A stretch of 64,000 bases of DNA from Candidatus Nitrosomarinus catalina (GCF_002156965.1 NZ_CP021324.1:632681-696680), one strand, 5' to 3'; numbered from the stretch's first letter, positions 35,025 through 44,914 are shown. Notes: generated from the sequence alone by a model not told the origin. Numbers and translations: made by a program.

Positions 35025-35177
35025 TTACAAATGATAGCTTGGACGCTTTAGAGTATCAGTATCTTTCAAAACTAATTCCTTTTTCTGCACAAATGTTAGT
35101 TGTTTTTGTGCATTAATTGAATCAACTTTCTTTTGAAAATCTGAAATAATCTTTTCATTGATTGTTGATGAAATCAT
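35025..35177 (-). CDS. Small unknown protein, 50 aa
   Basis: The reverse strand encodes 50 residues with a charged helical middle (FQKKVDSINAQKQLTFVQKK) and a TAA stop. ATG start. It lies between the acyl-CoA synthetase stop and the aminotransferase. No family or metal motif. Coding status supported by normal composition only. Confidence 0.45.
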   Translation of the reverse strand: MISSTINEKIISDFQKKVDSINAQKQLTFVQKKELVLKDTDTLKRPSYHL

Positions 35178-35218
35178 CGTATAGTTATAGGGAACAAAAG
35201 ATATAAGATTTTTTAATT

Positions 35219-37144
35219 TTAATTGATTTTTTGAATTTCATTTAATATGTGGGGATTTTCTAATGATGATAAATCTCCCAAGGGTTTGCCCATAATTTTT
35301 GATTTTAACAATCTACGCATTATTTTACCTGTTCGTGTTTTTGGAAGGTCAGTTAATTGAATAATTAGCCTTGGTTTTGCAATTTTACCAATCTTTTTGG
35401 ATATATGTTCCAATATTTCGTTTTCTAAATTTACTTCATCTTTATTTTCTGCAACAAAAAATACCACAATTGCTTCCCCTGTGATTTCATCAGGTATTGC
35501 AATGGATGCAGCATCAGATATTTTTTTATGAGAAATTACAGTATGTTCAATTTCTGCAGTACTCATCCTATGACCTGAGACATTGATTACATCGTCAGTT
35601 CTACCTTGCATATACCACAAGTTATCCTCATCCTTTAACACATAATCTCCATGAAACCAGATGTTTTCAAATTTAGACCAGTATGTCTCAATGTATCTAT
35701 GATCATCATTTAACAAACCTCTGGTCATTCCAGGCCATGGTGATTTAATTATCAAGTATCCGTTTTGTCCTGTAACTGATTCTCCATCATCATTAACAAC
35801 ATCTAGACTCATTCCAGGAACTGGAATTCCAACTGTTGATGGTTTTAATTTCATTCCTGGAAATACAGATAACATTGCACCGCCAATTTCAGTACCTCCT
35901 GATAAATTCATTATTGGAATTTTTTTATTTCCAACATTTTCAAATAGCCACCACCATGAGTCCTCATCTAGTGGTTCTCCAGTTGTAGGGATATTTTGTA
36001 AGGAATCTAAAGAATATTTGTTGAGAGGATTTGAATTAATTTTTTTAAATAATCGTACAGCTGTTGGAGAAATTCCAAATATTGTTGCTTGATATTTTGA
36101 CAATATCTCCCATACTCTATTTGGATTTGGAAAATCTAAGGCTCCATCATAAATTACTGCACTTGACCCTACCAGTAAGAGGCCATATACGTTCCAAACT
36201 AAACCGGTAATCCAGCCAATATCAGCAGGCCAAAACAGCCTATCATCTTTACCCATATTTACCAAATATGATGCCTGATGACCTGCAAATACAGAAAAAC
36301 CACCATGTGTGTGGACCACGCCCTTTGGTTTTCCGGTAGTTCCAGAGGTATACAAAATAAACAATGGATCCTCGGAATTCATTATCTCAGTATCACAAAC
36401 ATCATTTTGTTCCAAAACTAATTCATCATAAAATTGAATTTTATCTGATTTTTCAAATTCATCAATTCCTTTGTAAGAAACAACAACAATTTTTTCAATG
36501 TGTGTATCTATTACTGCATTATCTACGGTAGTTTTTTGAGATATGGCCTTGCCTTTTCTATGAAATCCATCTGAAGTTAGCAATATTTTTGCATGACAAT
36601 CTTGTAATCTTGTTTTTAATGATTCAGAACTATATCCTGAAAACACAATAGTTTGTACAGCTCCAATTTTTGCTGCAGCAAGTATTGATATGATTGCTTC
36701 TTCAATCATTGGCAAGTATATTGCAATTACGTCCCCCTTTTTGACACCTAAAGATTTGAAGACATTTGCAAGTTTTGATACCTTAGTGTTTAATTCAGAA
36801 TACGATAATTTTGTTTCAATGCCATCTTCTGAAATAAAATTATAAGCTATTTTTTCAGGAGTTTGTTTTGTAAATTTTTCTACAGATGATTTATAGAGAT
36901 TTGTTTTTCCCTCAACAAACCATTTTGTCCATGGAATTCCATTTGAAGTATCCAATGTTTTTGTATATGGTGAATCCCAAACAATTCCAATATCTTTTTC
37001 TACTGATTCCCAAAACCATTCCAAGTTATTTCTTGATTTTTCAGATAATTCTTCTAGTGATGAAATGTTGTGTTTTTTCATAAATTTGTAAATATTGGAA
37101 TTTTGATATTGGTCCTCATTTGGAATGAATTCAAATTTTGACAA
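35219..37144 (-). CDS. AMP-forming acyl-CoA (acetyl-CoA-type) synthetase
   Basis: The 641-residue ANL-superfamily enzyme carries the P-loop-like LFILYTSGTTGKPKGVVHTHGG, the YWSKFENIWFHGDYVLKDED hinge region and the C-terminal PKTRTGKIMRRLL with its catalytic Lys. It joins an organic acid to CoA via an acyl-adenylate. The size and N-terminal shape fit acetyl- or propionyl-CoA synthetases; a 3-hydroxypropionate or similar role is possible in this lineage but not shown. Confidence 0.9.
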   Translation of the reverse strand: MSKFEFIPNEDQYQNSNIYKFMKKHNISSLEELSEKSRNNLEWFWESVEKDIGIVWDSPYTKTLDTSNGIPWTKWFVEGKTNLYKSSVEKFTKQTPEKIAYNFISEDGIETKLSYSELNTKVSKLANVFKSLGVKKGDVIAIYLPMIEEAIISILAAAKIGAVQTIVFSGYSSESLKTRLQDCHAKILLTSDGFHRKGKAISQKTTVDNAVIDTHIEKIVVVSYKGIDEFEKSDKIQFYDELVLEQNDVCDTEIMNSEDPLFILYTSGTTGKPKGVVHTHGGFSVFAGHQASYLVNMGKDDRLFWPADIGWITGLVWNVYGLLLVGSSAVIYDGALDFPNPNRVWEILSKYQATIFGISPTAVRLFKKINSNPLNKYSLDSLQNIPTTGEPLDEDSWWWLFENVGNKKIPIMNLSGGTEIGGAMLSVFPGMKLKPSTVGIPVPGMSLDVVNDDGESVTGQNGYLIIKSPWPGMTRGLLNDDHRYIETYWSKFENIWFHGDYVLKDEDNLWYMQGRTDDVINVSGHRMSTAEIEHTVISHKKISDAASIAIPDEITGEAIVVFFVAENKDEVNLENEILEHISKKIGKIAKPRLIIQLTDLPKTRTGKIMRRLLKSKIMGKPLGDLSSLENPHILNEIQKIN

Positions 37145-37188
37145 GTTTCATTTTTTTCAACACTTTGACCGTAAAAAGATTTTTTAAT

Positions 37189-37452
37189 TTATGAGATATC
37201 TATCCCGAGACGTCGTGCACAGGCAATTGCTGCTTTTCCATCATCTTCAGTAATTCCAAATTTTAGCAACTGATCTGTACACTCTGTACCTGTATTTCGG
37301 GTGTTTTCATGATAGTATTCGCGTAAAATTACTCCCACTCTGTCATCTAATCTTTTTTTTGTAGCCTCATTCATGCCTGCTTGTAATATTGTTGCATCTG
37401 AAGTTGCAAGAATTTTGATGAATTCTATATCTTCTAGAGATAAATCAATCAT
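37189..37452 (-). CDS. Small gene at the end of the gatCAB operon, 87 aa, unknown function
   Basis: An 87-residue helical protein (LSLEDIEFIKILATSDATILQAG, then QLLKFGITEDDGKAAIACARRL). It overlaps the gatB stop by 4 nt (37449-37452), so it is coupled to the amidotransferase. No family recognised. A role with tRNA or the amidotransferase can be inferred only from position. It would be a useful marker gene to check in related genomes. Confidence 0.7.
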   Translation of the reverse strand: MIDLSLEDIEFIKILATSDATILQAGMNEATKKRLDDRVGVILREYYHENTRNTGTECTDQLLKFGITEDDGKAAIACARRLGIDIS

Positions 37453-38855
37453 ATGCCAATCTGTTTTTTTAATAAATTCAATGTAGATGTAGGATCTGCC
37501 TTTCCTTTTGTAGCTTGCATTACTTTGCCAACCAAAAAGTTGATTGTTTGAGGATTAGATTTTGCTTGTTCTACAGCTTCTGACTCATCAGATATTATTT
37601 TGTCTATGATTTTTAGTAATTCTAACTCATCAGATACATTACCTAAATCTAAATCAGAAATAATTTGAGATACGCTTTTTCCTGTTTTTAGAATTTCATG
37701 TAAAGCATTTTTAGAAGAATTTCTTGATACCTTTCCAGTTTGAATTGAATCAGCCAGGTCTCTTAAATGAGTGGCCGTAAGTTTCGATGCCTCACGTTTT
37801 TCTCTAGTGTCTTCTAATCCCATTAATTCAGTTGTTATGATATTTGCAACTTCTTTAGCATTTGATTCAGTATGTGACTTTTCAAACATATCAGAATAAA
37901 ATTTGTCTGAAGATAAAACATCAGCAACTTGTTCTGGAATGTTGTATTTTGTAACATATCTTTCTTTTTTAGAACTAATACTTTCAGGCATTTCAGATTT
38001 TAATTCAGTGCGAATTTCTGGATTTATCTTTACCCAAGGTATGTCACCTTCAAGAAAATATCTATAATCCATGTCTTCCTCTTTTGAACGTGAAGATACA
38101 GTAATCTTTCGTCTATCATCCCAATGTCGTGTTTCTTGTGCAATTGGTATGTCTCTGTCATGTAAACTCTCTTGTCGGGTAATTTCAAAGTGAGCTGCTT
38201 TTTCTAAATCATGAAAAGAACCAATGTTTTTGATTTCAACTTTATTTCCCCCATGTACCGATACGTTGGCATCTGCACGCATTGCTCCTTCTAAACTAGG
38301 GTCTGCAACCCCTAGGTTTTTGAGTAAATCTGACAAAATATTTAGAAAATCACGCACTTCTTTAGGTGTCTCAAAGTCAGGTTCAGTTACAATTTCAACT
38401 AGAGGAGTACCAGCACGGTTGTAATCCACTAATGTAATTTGATTTTTTGAAGAACTACCTTCATAAATTAATCTGCCCGGATCCTCTTCTAATTGAATTC
38501 TAGTAATTCTAATTTTCTTATCTCCTACAGAAATTGTTCCAGAACCTCCAACACTGGTATCTCCATAAATGTTCAATTGTGTAATTTGGAAATTTTTAGG
38601 TAAATCTGGATAAAAATAATTTTTTCTAAAAAATGCAATTTTTTCTGGAGTAGAGCAATTCAATGCCATTGCAATCATAGTTGCTTTTTTTACTGCTTCT
38701 TGGTTTAATCTTGGTAAACTACCTGGCATTCCTGCACATACAGGACATATGTTTTCATTTGGTTCAAATTCGCGATAGTTTGCTTTACATGAACAAAATA
38801 ACTTACTTTGTAAATTTGTTAACTGACAGTGAATTTCTAAACCAATTTTTGTCAT
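37449..38855 (-). CDS. gatB: Asp/Glu-tRNA amidotransferase subunit B
   Basis: The 468-residue protein starts IGLEIHCQLTNLQSKLFCSC and has the four-Cys zinc cluster (CSC, then CPVCAGMPGSLPRLN), the LPKNFQITQLN strand and the GatB C-terminal YqeY-like tail. It activates mischarged Asp-tRNA or Glu-tRNA, which GatA then amidates. It overlaps gatA by 4 nt (38852-38855). Confidence 0.97.
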   Translation of the reverse strand: MTKIGLEIHCQLTNLQSKLFCSCKANYREFEPNENICPVCAGMPGSLPRLNQEAVKKATMIAMALNCSTPEKIAFFRKNYFYPDLPKNFQITQLNIYGDTSVGGSGTISVGDKKIRITRIQLEEDPGRLIYEGSSSKNQITLVDYNRAGTPLVEIVTEPDFETPKEVRDFLNILSDLLKNLGVADPSLEGAMRADANVSVHGGNKVEIKNIGSFHDLEKAAHFEITRQESLHDRDIPIAQETRHWDDRRKITVSSRSKEEDMDYRYFLEGDIPWVKINPEIRTELKSEMPESISSKKERYVTKYNIPEQVADVLSSDKFYSDMFEKSHTESNAKEVANIITTELMGLEDTREKREASKLTATHLRDLADSIQTGKVSRNSSKNALHEILKTGKSVSQIISDLDLGNVSDELELLKIIDKIISDESEAVEQAKSNPQTINFLVGKVMQATKGKADPTSTLNLLKKQIGI

Positions 38856-40297
38856 ATTGGCACCTCCGGTAATGTTACAGTTTTCTCCAATGCATGTGCT
38901 GCTTGCAGTAACATTTTATCATTCATTGAATTTGCCATTAGTTGAATTCCTATTGGCAGTCCATTAACGATTTTAAATGGAATTGAAATGGCAGGCTTTC
39001 CAGTTAGATTGGCTGTAACTGTATTGATGTCTACTAAAAATAGAGATACAGGATCATCAATTTTTTCTCCAATTTTAAATGGCAATATTGGAACAGTAGG
39101 TGCTATCAACAAATCAAATTTCTTAAATGCTTCATTGATGTCTTTTGTTAACTTGCTTTTTACTTTCATTGCTTTAAGGAAATATTTGCCAGCATGGCCT
39201 GCAGATGGAACAAATCCTCCAATGATCATTCGTCTAGTTACTTCAGGTCCAAAGTTTTTTCTAGCTTTTGAAATGTATGAATTAAATTCATAGCCTTCAA
39301 CAGGCATTTCATATCCATATCTCAAATTATCATATCGGGCCAAATTACTTCCAGCCTCAGTAGCAGTAATTGTATAGTATGCAGCAACAGAATATTTCAC
39401 CATTTCCAATGATACCTCCTCACAAATAGCACCTAATCCTTCGAGTTTTGAAATTGCCTCTTTTGTAGCAGTCATTACCTCAGGATCAATACCATCTCCA
39501 ATCATCTCAGTAATTATTCCAATTTTTTTGCCCTCTATGCCAGAATCAATATTTTCAAGATAATCTTCTTTGTTGTTGTTTATTGTAGTATTATCATTAG
39601 GATCAACTCCTGCAATGAGGTTTAACATGAATGCAGTGTCTTTGACAGTTCTAGTTAAGGGTCCTATCTGTTCAATACTATTTGCATATGAAATTAATCC
39701 AAATCGACTGATTAACCCATAAGTTGGTTTGTACCCTACAGTTGAACAAAAACTAGCAGGGTTTCTAACTGAACCCCCAGTATCAGAACCCAATGATGCA
39801 ATACATTCGTATGAACTAACAGATACTGCACTTCCTCCAGAAGAACCTCCCGGAACATGTTCAATATTCCATGGATTTTTGCTAGGTCCAAAAGCACTAA
39901 ACTCAGTAGTTAGACCCATGGCAAATTCATCCATGTTCACTTTGCCGATGAAAATTGCATCTTGTTTTTTTAATTTTGAAATTACTGTTGCATCATAAGG
40001 CGCTACAAAGTTTTCAAGCATTTTTGATGCACATGTGGTTTTAGTATCTTTGATGCACATGTTGTCTTTAATTGAAATTGGCATACCATAACATGCTCCA
40101 ACATTCTCTCCAGATTTTATTTTCTTATCGATATTACGGGCTTGATCAATTGCATCATTATTTACGGATAAAAATGCATGAAGTTTATCATCAACTTGAT
40201 TAATTCTATCAATTGTTTTAGCAGTAAATTCTTCTACAGTAATATTTCCGGTTTTTACTTCTTCAATAAATTCAAGAGCAGAGATTTTTAAATTCAT
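38852..40297 (-). CDS. gatA: Asp/Glu-tRNA amidotransferase subunit A (amidase)
   Basis: The amidase-signature protein has the Ser-cisSer-Lys triad: the Lys in GMPISIKDNMC, and the Ser residues in VPGGSSGGSAVSVSS and SLGSDTGGSVRNPAS. It hydrolyses glutamine to supply ammonia to GatB. 481 residues is normal. It lies 1 nt from gatC upstream and overlaps gatB downstream. Confidence 0.97.
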   Translation of the reverse strand: MNLKISALEFIEEVKTGNITVEEFTAKTIDRINQVDDKLHAFLSVNNDAIDQARNIDKKIKSGENVGACYGMPISIKDNMCIKDTKTTCASKMLENFVAPYDATVISKLKKQDAIFIGKVNMDEFAMGLTTEFSAFGPSKNPWNIEHVPGGSSGGSAVSVSSYECIASLGSDTGGSVRNPASFCSTVGYKPTYGLISRFGLISYANSIEQIGPLTRTVKDTAFMLNLIAGVDPNDNTTINNNKEDYLENIDSGIEGKKIGIITEMIGDGIDPEVMTATKEAISKLEGLGAICEEVSLEMVKYSVAAYYTITATEAGSNLARYDNLRYGYEMPVEGYEFNSYISKARKNFGPEVTRRMIIGGFVPSAGHAGKYFLKAMKVKSKLTKDINEAFKKFDLLIAPTVPILPFKIGEKIDDPVSLFLVDINTVTANLTGKPAISIPFKIVNGLPIGIQLMANSMNDKMLLQAAHALEKTVTLPEVPI

Positions 40298-40298
40298 A

Positions 40299-40562
40299 TC
40301 ACATCTTTGGTGCTCTTACGTAGGTTCCTTTGTAATGATTCATCTTCTCAATTAACTTTTCATCAAATGGGATGTACTCATCATTTCGTAATTGTTCAAT
40401 TGGAATTTCTGGCATCGATATTTCTTCAGATTCAACACCTGCAGAATCCAAAATATCAAAATAACTAATCATAGTTTGAACTTTTTCAAGATATTCACTA
40501 TGATCATCTACATCTATTTTCATTAATTTTGAAACATGTTCAATTTCTTCAACGGTAACCAT
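40299..40562 (-). CDS. gatC: Asp/Glu-tRNA amidotransferase subunit C
   Basis: The 87-residue protein begins VTVEEIEHVSKLMKID and ends with a strand typical of GatC wrapping around GatA. First gene of the operon. It stabilises the GatCAB complex. The long intergenic region upstream (40563-40944) probably holds the promoter and 5' leader. Confidence 0.93.
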   Translation of the reverse strand: MVTVEEIEHVSKLMKIDVDDHSEYLEKVQTMISYFDILDSAGVESEEISMPEIPIEQLRNDEYIPFDEKLIEKMNHYKGTYVRAPKM

Positions 40563-40944
40563 TTTCTATACTCCTATGAGGTGAATCTATCAATCTTACT
40601 ATAAAATGGTAGGCACAAAATACTTTGATCTGATTATTTAGCCACGTGGTAGAGCGATAATCCCAAAAGATGCGTTAGTTTGAATTATCGCAACCCAGCA
40701 TTACCCATGGCAATACTCTCTTTAGAAAAATTATCATAAATAAAAAAATGAATAAAAAAATTGATCTTGTCATTAATTTTCATTAATGCAAAAAGTACGC
40801 CTAAATTACATGAATTCCGGTTCGGTTCAAATCCCCCTTCTTTTCATTTCCTTTGTAATCTTGGCTTGACTTATCTCATAAATTTTTGTTAAAATTAAAA
40901 AAGTATGAAAAAATTGATTAGCAGATCAAAAATTATCTAAAAAA
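40563..40944. other. Intergenic region (382 nt) upstream of gatCAB with an 8-bp hairpin
   Basis: No ORF is convincing. It holds a perfect 8-bp inverted repeat GCGATAAT (40654-40661) / ATTATCGC (40684-40691) with a 22-nt loop, and a GTGGTAGAGC stretch that looks like a tRNA D-arm but does not fold into a cloverleaf. It must contain the gatCAB promoter on the reverse strand, but no single TATA box stands out. Confidence 0.4.
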
Positions 40945-41472
40945 TTATGCTTCTATTTCAGTACCTAAAGCATCTGCAATGATATTTGCCCAATTAAATG
41001 CAGCAACTACAGAAGTAATTTCAACAATTTGTTTATCATCATATCCTAAATTAGTTAAAATTTTGTGATCATCAGAAGTTGTTTTATTTGCAGAATTGTT
41101 GATTTTTAATGCATAATCTAAAACAGCTTTTTCTTTTTCTGGAAAACTTTCAAAATTATTTTTTAGATCATTTATTTTCTCATCATCAAATCCCATTAAT
41201 TGTAATAACATTGAATGAGCATGAGTACAATAATTACAAGAATTTGCATTCGATACTACAACCGCGATGGATTCCTTCAAAGTTCTAGGAATAGAGGATT
41301 CTCGTAATAAAATAATTTTTACACCTTCCCAAAACCATTTAGCAATTGGAGGATCTATGGAGGTAGTTTTTAGAATATTTGGAATTTTACCAATTTGTAA
41401 TTCATCATTAATTTCTTTATACAGTAATGAAATATCAGGATTTGATTCGTCTCCCTCTTTTACAAATGGCAT
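40945..41472 (-). CDS. AhpD/CMD-family peroxidase-like protein
   Basis: The 175-residue helical protein has NSCNYCTHAHSMLLQLMGF, the CxxC-x3-H motif of carboxymuconolactone decarboxylase/AhpD-type redox proteins. It probably detoxifies peroxides using dithiol exchange, but the reductant is unknown. Stands alone; 30 nt from the NRAMP-like gene on the same strand. Confidence 0.88.
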   Translation of the reverse strand: MPFVKEGDESNPDISLLYKEINDELQIGKIPNILKTTSIDPPIAKWFWEGVKIILLRESSIPRTLKESIAVVVSNANSCNYCTHAHSMLLQLMGFDDEKINDLKNNFESFPEKEKAVLDYALKINNSANKTTSDDHKILTNLGYDDKQIVEITSVVAAFNWANIIADALGTEIEA

Positions 41473-41502
41473 GTATTGAGTAAATTTATTTCAAATAAAA
41501 AT

Positions 41503-42774
41503 TTAGTTTAAAACAAATTTTAATAAAATAAAGTAAACTGCAAATCCTGATAAAAATAAGATTCCTCCAATACTTAGAATTTTCAATATTATTGAGGGCT
41601 GATCTGATTTTTCTAAATATTTTCCAGTAACTAGTCTATAATTGAAAATTGCAATTACAGGAGCAATGACAAATGACAAAATAGTCGCAAAATCAACTAA
41701 TTCCTTTAGATTATCTCCAAATTGCAGTACTATAACTAGGGAACCTGAGGCTAAAACGACAAGAAAAATAGAATACATTCTTCTTGAGTTTTGGGACTGA
41801 TTTTTCTCATTTTTTCCAAATAGTAATTCAACGGTTCTATTCAGAGCCCTAGAATAGCCATCAAACACTGCAAGAATTGTTCCAAACATTACAGTAAATG
41901 CAGATGCAGAAATTACAATATAGCTCCAATTGCCCATTACACTACTATACATTGTAATGATGGCGTGGGCAAATTGTGAATTGTTGTTGGGTAGTTCTTC
42001 TCCAGAACCATAAAAGATGAAAGTACCTAGGGTGACAAACATTATTGCCATGATTCCAGTTAGAATATACGATATTCTAAATTCCAACAAAGTTACTTTT
42101 AATTTTGGTCGATAGTTTGATTGCTTTATTTTTTCTAAGGTCCATAGACTGTTCCAGCTTGACAAATCAATTGCAGTAGGCATCCATCCCATCAACGCCA
42201 GTAAAAAGAATATTCCTGTTGTTGTCCAAAGTTCTTTTGGAACAAAGTTTTCAACGGGTTCAATTGGTCCATTAATTACAGTAAGTGAAAATGCAAGTAC
42301 TGTAGATATTACCAAAATAGTTACAATTACTTTGATCAGATTGTCTAATAGGTGGAATTTACCTATTCCAAGAATCAATACACATGATATGAATAGCAAT
42401 ATGATTGACCATTCTCCCAAAAATTCTAAATTAAATAAATTCTCAAAAAATCCTGCAGCTACAAATCCAACTGCACCAGTAACAAAAAACATCGAACAAA
42501 CTGTAATTATAAGATACAAAACTAGAATTGGAGTTCCCAATTTTTTGTATCCGTCAATTATGCTTGTTTGAGTAGAATTTGCGTATCGCGAACCATATTC
42601 AAAAAAGGGATATTTTAGCACACTAACTAACACTACAAACCCAATTATCATTAAACCAAAATCTGCACCTGCTCTAGTGGATTGAATTAAGTGAGATACG
42701 CCTATGGCAGTACTCGCAAATAGCAATCCAGGACCACTAATTTTAATTATTTTTGATAGGGTCTTGTTGATCAT
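41503..42774 (-). CDS. NRAMP-like membrane transporter with altered metal-binding motif
   Basis: The 423-residue protein has about 11 hydrophobic segments and begins with a TM1 reading SGPGLLFASTAIGVSHLIQSTRAGADFG, the NRAMP start. However, the DPGN metal motif of TM1 is absent (ASTAIGVSH instead), and TM6 reads ALMGWMPTAIDLSS rather than the usual Met-containing MPH/APM. Substrate is therefore uncertain; transition-metal transport cannot be assumed. Confidence 0.8.
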   Translation of the reverse strand: MINKTLSKIIKISGPGLLFASTAIGVSHLIQSTRAGADFGLMIIGFVVLVSVLKYPFFEYGSRYANSTQTSIIDGYKKLGTPILVLYLIITVCSMFFVTGAVGFVAAGFFENLFNLEFLGEWSIILLFISCVLILGIGKFHLLDNLIKVIVTILVISTVLAFSLTVINGPIEPVENFVPKELWTTTGIFFLLALMGWMPTAIDLSSWNSLWTLEKIKQSNYRPKLKVTLLEFRISYILTGIMAIMFVTLGTFIFYGSGEELPNNNSQFAHAIITMYSSVMGNWSYIVISASAFTVMFGTILAVFDGYSRALNRTVELLFGKNEKNQSQNSRRMYSIFLVVLASGSLVIVLQFGDNLKELVDFATILSFVIAPVIAIFNYRLVTGKYLEKSDQPSIILKILSIGGILFLSGFAVYFILLKFVLN

Positions 42775-42818
42775 TACAGTTTCAAAAATTATTAGACTGT
42801 ATTAAAATTAAAACACCC

Positions 42819-43454
42819 TTATGAAGACTCATCATCAAAATTTTTCTGATGGTTTTCTGTAAATCCTAAAACAATAGAATTGATACTTGCCAATTCTCCA
42901 TATAATTCCCCAATACTTAGAGAGAGTTCTGTCCCATCTGGTTCCTCATATGTAAATTCAAAATTATTGTTTATCCACCAAGAGTCATTTGTTAAAACAT
43001 TTCTTAAATCAACATTGAAAAAAGTTCTAAGACCTGCCTTGTGAAAAACAGACACTCCATTATTTTTGAAATCTCCCAAATGATCAATCATTTCATTGTA
43101 ACCTGGTTGAGATTTTGTAATTTCAAGTTTTTCAAAATTTAAAGAGAATTTCAAACAGGATTTGTATATCTCAAAGTATGACATTATAGATTGGGCAAAC
43201 ATTGTAATTAAATCAAACATTTGAGATTTATCAAAATCTTCAACTTTATTTCCATCAGACATGTGTTGTTTTAATAGAGAAATTTTATTTTCAATTGAGT
43301 TCTTTTGTAATTCTATTCGGTCTAATCTTTTTTGAAATGAGTGGTATACCCTACCGGTATTTTTATGAATTAACTGGTTAGAAACCAATAATGGAAAAAT
43401 TTCTCTATCAAATTTTTCCCTATATTCTTGTAAAAGTTCAGCATACGTACTCAT
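42819..43454 (-). CDS. Unknown helical protein, 211 aa
   Basis: No family recognised. It starts with a helical segment (YAELLQEYREKFDREIFPLL) and is followed by long amphipathic helices and a more mixed C-terminus (WWINNNFEFTYEEPDGTELSL). No Cys cluster and no membrane span. It lies between the NRAMP-like gene (44 nt) and AspRS (38 nt) on the same strand. Confidence 0.65.
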   Translation of the reverse strand: MSTYAELLQEYREKFDREIFPLLVSNQLIHKNTGRVYHSFQKRLDRIELQKNSIENKISLLKQHMSDGNKVEDFDKSQMFDLITMFAQSIMSYFEIYKSCLKFSLNFEKLEITKSQPGYNEMIDHLGDFKNNGVSVFHKAGLRTFFNVDLRNVLTNDSWWINNNFEFTYEEPDGTELSLSIGELYGELASINSIVLGFTENHQKNFDDESS

Positions 43455-43492
43455 TACAAATCAAATGTGAAGATAGATAATAAATTACTAAT

Positions 43493-44803
43493 CTACGGGG
43501 TAAGACGGTCAACATCTCTTGGATAAAATGTGGTATCTCTAATATTTTCAGTACCTGTTAGAGCCATGATTAATCTCTCAAGACCAATACCGCAACCAGC
43601 GTGAGGTGGGACTCCATAATCAAATGCATTAAGATGATACTCAAAGGAATCCGTTTTCATACCTTTATTGCTCATTCTTTGAGCTAATTCATCACGTTTT
43701 TCAATTCTTGTACTGCCTGAAGATAATTCTAAGTCGCCAAACATCAAATCAAAGGATTCAGAAATTTTTGGGTTAGATTTACTATCTTTTACGTAAAATG
43801 GCTTTGGGCCTAGAGGCCAATCAGTAATAAAATAAAATCCATCTAATCCAATTTTTTTAAGATTTGAAGGATACAAATCATCGCCCCACTCTGTTTTAGC
43901 ACCTGCTTTTTGCATTCTATCTACTAGATCATCATAAGTATATCTTGGAATACTTTCAGGAACTGGAGTTGGAGTAAATTCAGAATCAGGATTATTTTTA
44001 ATATATTCATTAACTGCATTGATTGAGACTTTTATGATGTCTTCAATTCTGCTCATTACATCATTGTAATCTACAAAAGCCTCTTCCAAATCAATAGAAA
44101 TTGCTTCAGCTAAATGTCTATTTGTTCGAGATGGCTCAGCTCTAAAAATTGGTGCAATTTCAAATACTTTTTCAAAACTCATTGTCAATTGTTCTTTGTA
44201 AAGTTGGGGGCTTTGAGCTAAGAATGCTTCCTTATTGTAATAAAATATTGGAAATAGCGCAGCACCGCCTTCTGTAGCTGTTGCAATCATTTTTGGAGTA
44301 TTAATTTCAACAAAATTTTGTTCATTAAAGTAGTCCCTAATTGTTTTTAAAACTAAACTTCTAGTTTTGAAAACATGTTGTAAAACATTTCTTCTAAGAT
44401 CAATTGGTCTAACTTCTAAACGAGTATCAATATTTTTTACAGTTTTTACTGTTGGTTCAAATGGAGGAATTTTTGTTACTTCAGAATAAATTCGCAATTC
44501 CGTTGGAATAATTTCATATCCGCCAGGAGCTTTTTCAGAGGATTTTACTTTTCCTGTAACTCCTATAGATGAATGAGCTTTAAGTGAAGATATTTTTTCT
44601 CTAATTTCATCAGAACAATCTCCTTTTTTAGCAATAATTGAAAGACTGCCATTTTTATCTTTGATAGTGACAAAACTGATATTTCCATGTCCTCTAACTG
44701 TTAAGATCCACCCCATTACAGTTACCTCAGTGCCATCCATTGATGGGTTAATTTGATCAGAATAATGGGATCTGCGTAAATTTCCTAGTTCAGTTTCAAT
44801 CAT
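43493..44803 (-). CDS. aspS: Aspartyl-tRNA synthetase (archaeal type, possibly non-discriminating)
   Basis: Class II synthetase: an N-terminal OB anticodon-binding domain (VTVMGWILTVRGHGNISFVTIKD), then the flipped motif-2 region (FEIAPIFRAEPSRTNRHLAE) and motif 3 (GCGIGLERLIMAL). 436 residues is the archaeal size. Together with GatCAB, a non-discriminating enzyme that charges both tRNA-Asp and tRNA-Asn is plausible. No AsnRS is seen here, but only 64 kb is available. Confidence 0.94.
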   Translation of the reverse strand: MIETELGNLRRSHYSDQINPSMDGTEVTVMGWILTVRGHGNISFVTIKDKNGSLSIIAKKGDCSDEIREKISSLKAHSSIGVTGKVKSSEKAPGGYEIIPTELRIYSEVTKIPPFEPTVKTVKNIDTRLEVRPIDLRRNVLQHVFKTRSLVLKTIRDYFNEQNFVEINTPKMIATATEGGAALFPIFYYNKEAFLAQSPQLYKEQLTMSFEKVFEIAPIFRAEPSRTNRHLAEAISIDLEEAFVDYNDVMSRIEDIIKVSINAVNEYIKNNPDSEFTPTPVPESIPRYTYDDLVDRMQKAGAKTEWGDDLYPSNLKKIGLDGFYFITDWPLGPKPFYVKDSKSNPKISESFDLMFGDLELSSGSTRIEKRDELAQRMSNKGMKTDSFEYHLNAFDYGVPPHAGCGIGLERLIMALTGTENIRDTTFYPRDVDRLTP

Positions 44804-44914
44804 AATTTATAATATTTCCATATTTTCTGGTGTAATTAATTTTTTCAAAATGATCTTCCAAAAAAGAGGATTTTCATAATGTTTTTACATCCCTAAAGGC
44901 AGATTCAAAGCAAT

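Noticed and set aside
40640-40840. tRNA-like pieces (GTGGTAGAGC at 40647-40656 and GGTTCGGTTCAAATCC near 40820)
   Set aside because: No cloverleaf could be built: the D-stem and T-stem do not pair and no acceptor stem connects them. A large intron would be needed, for which there is no support.
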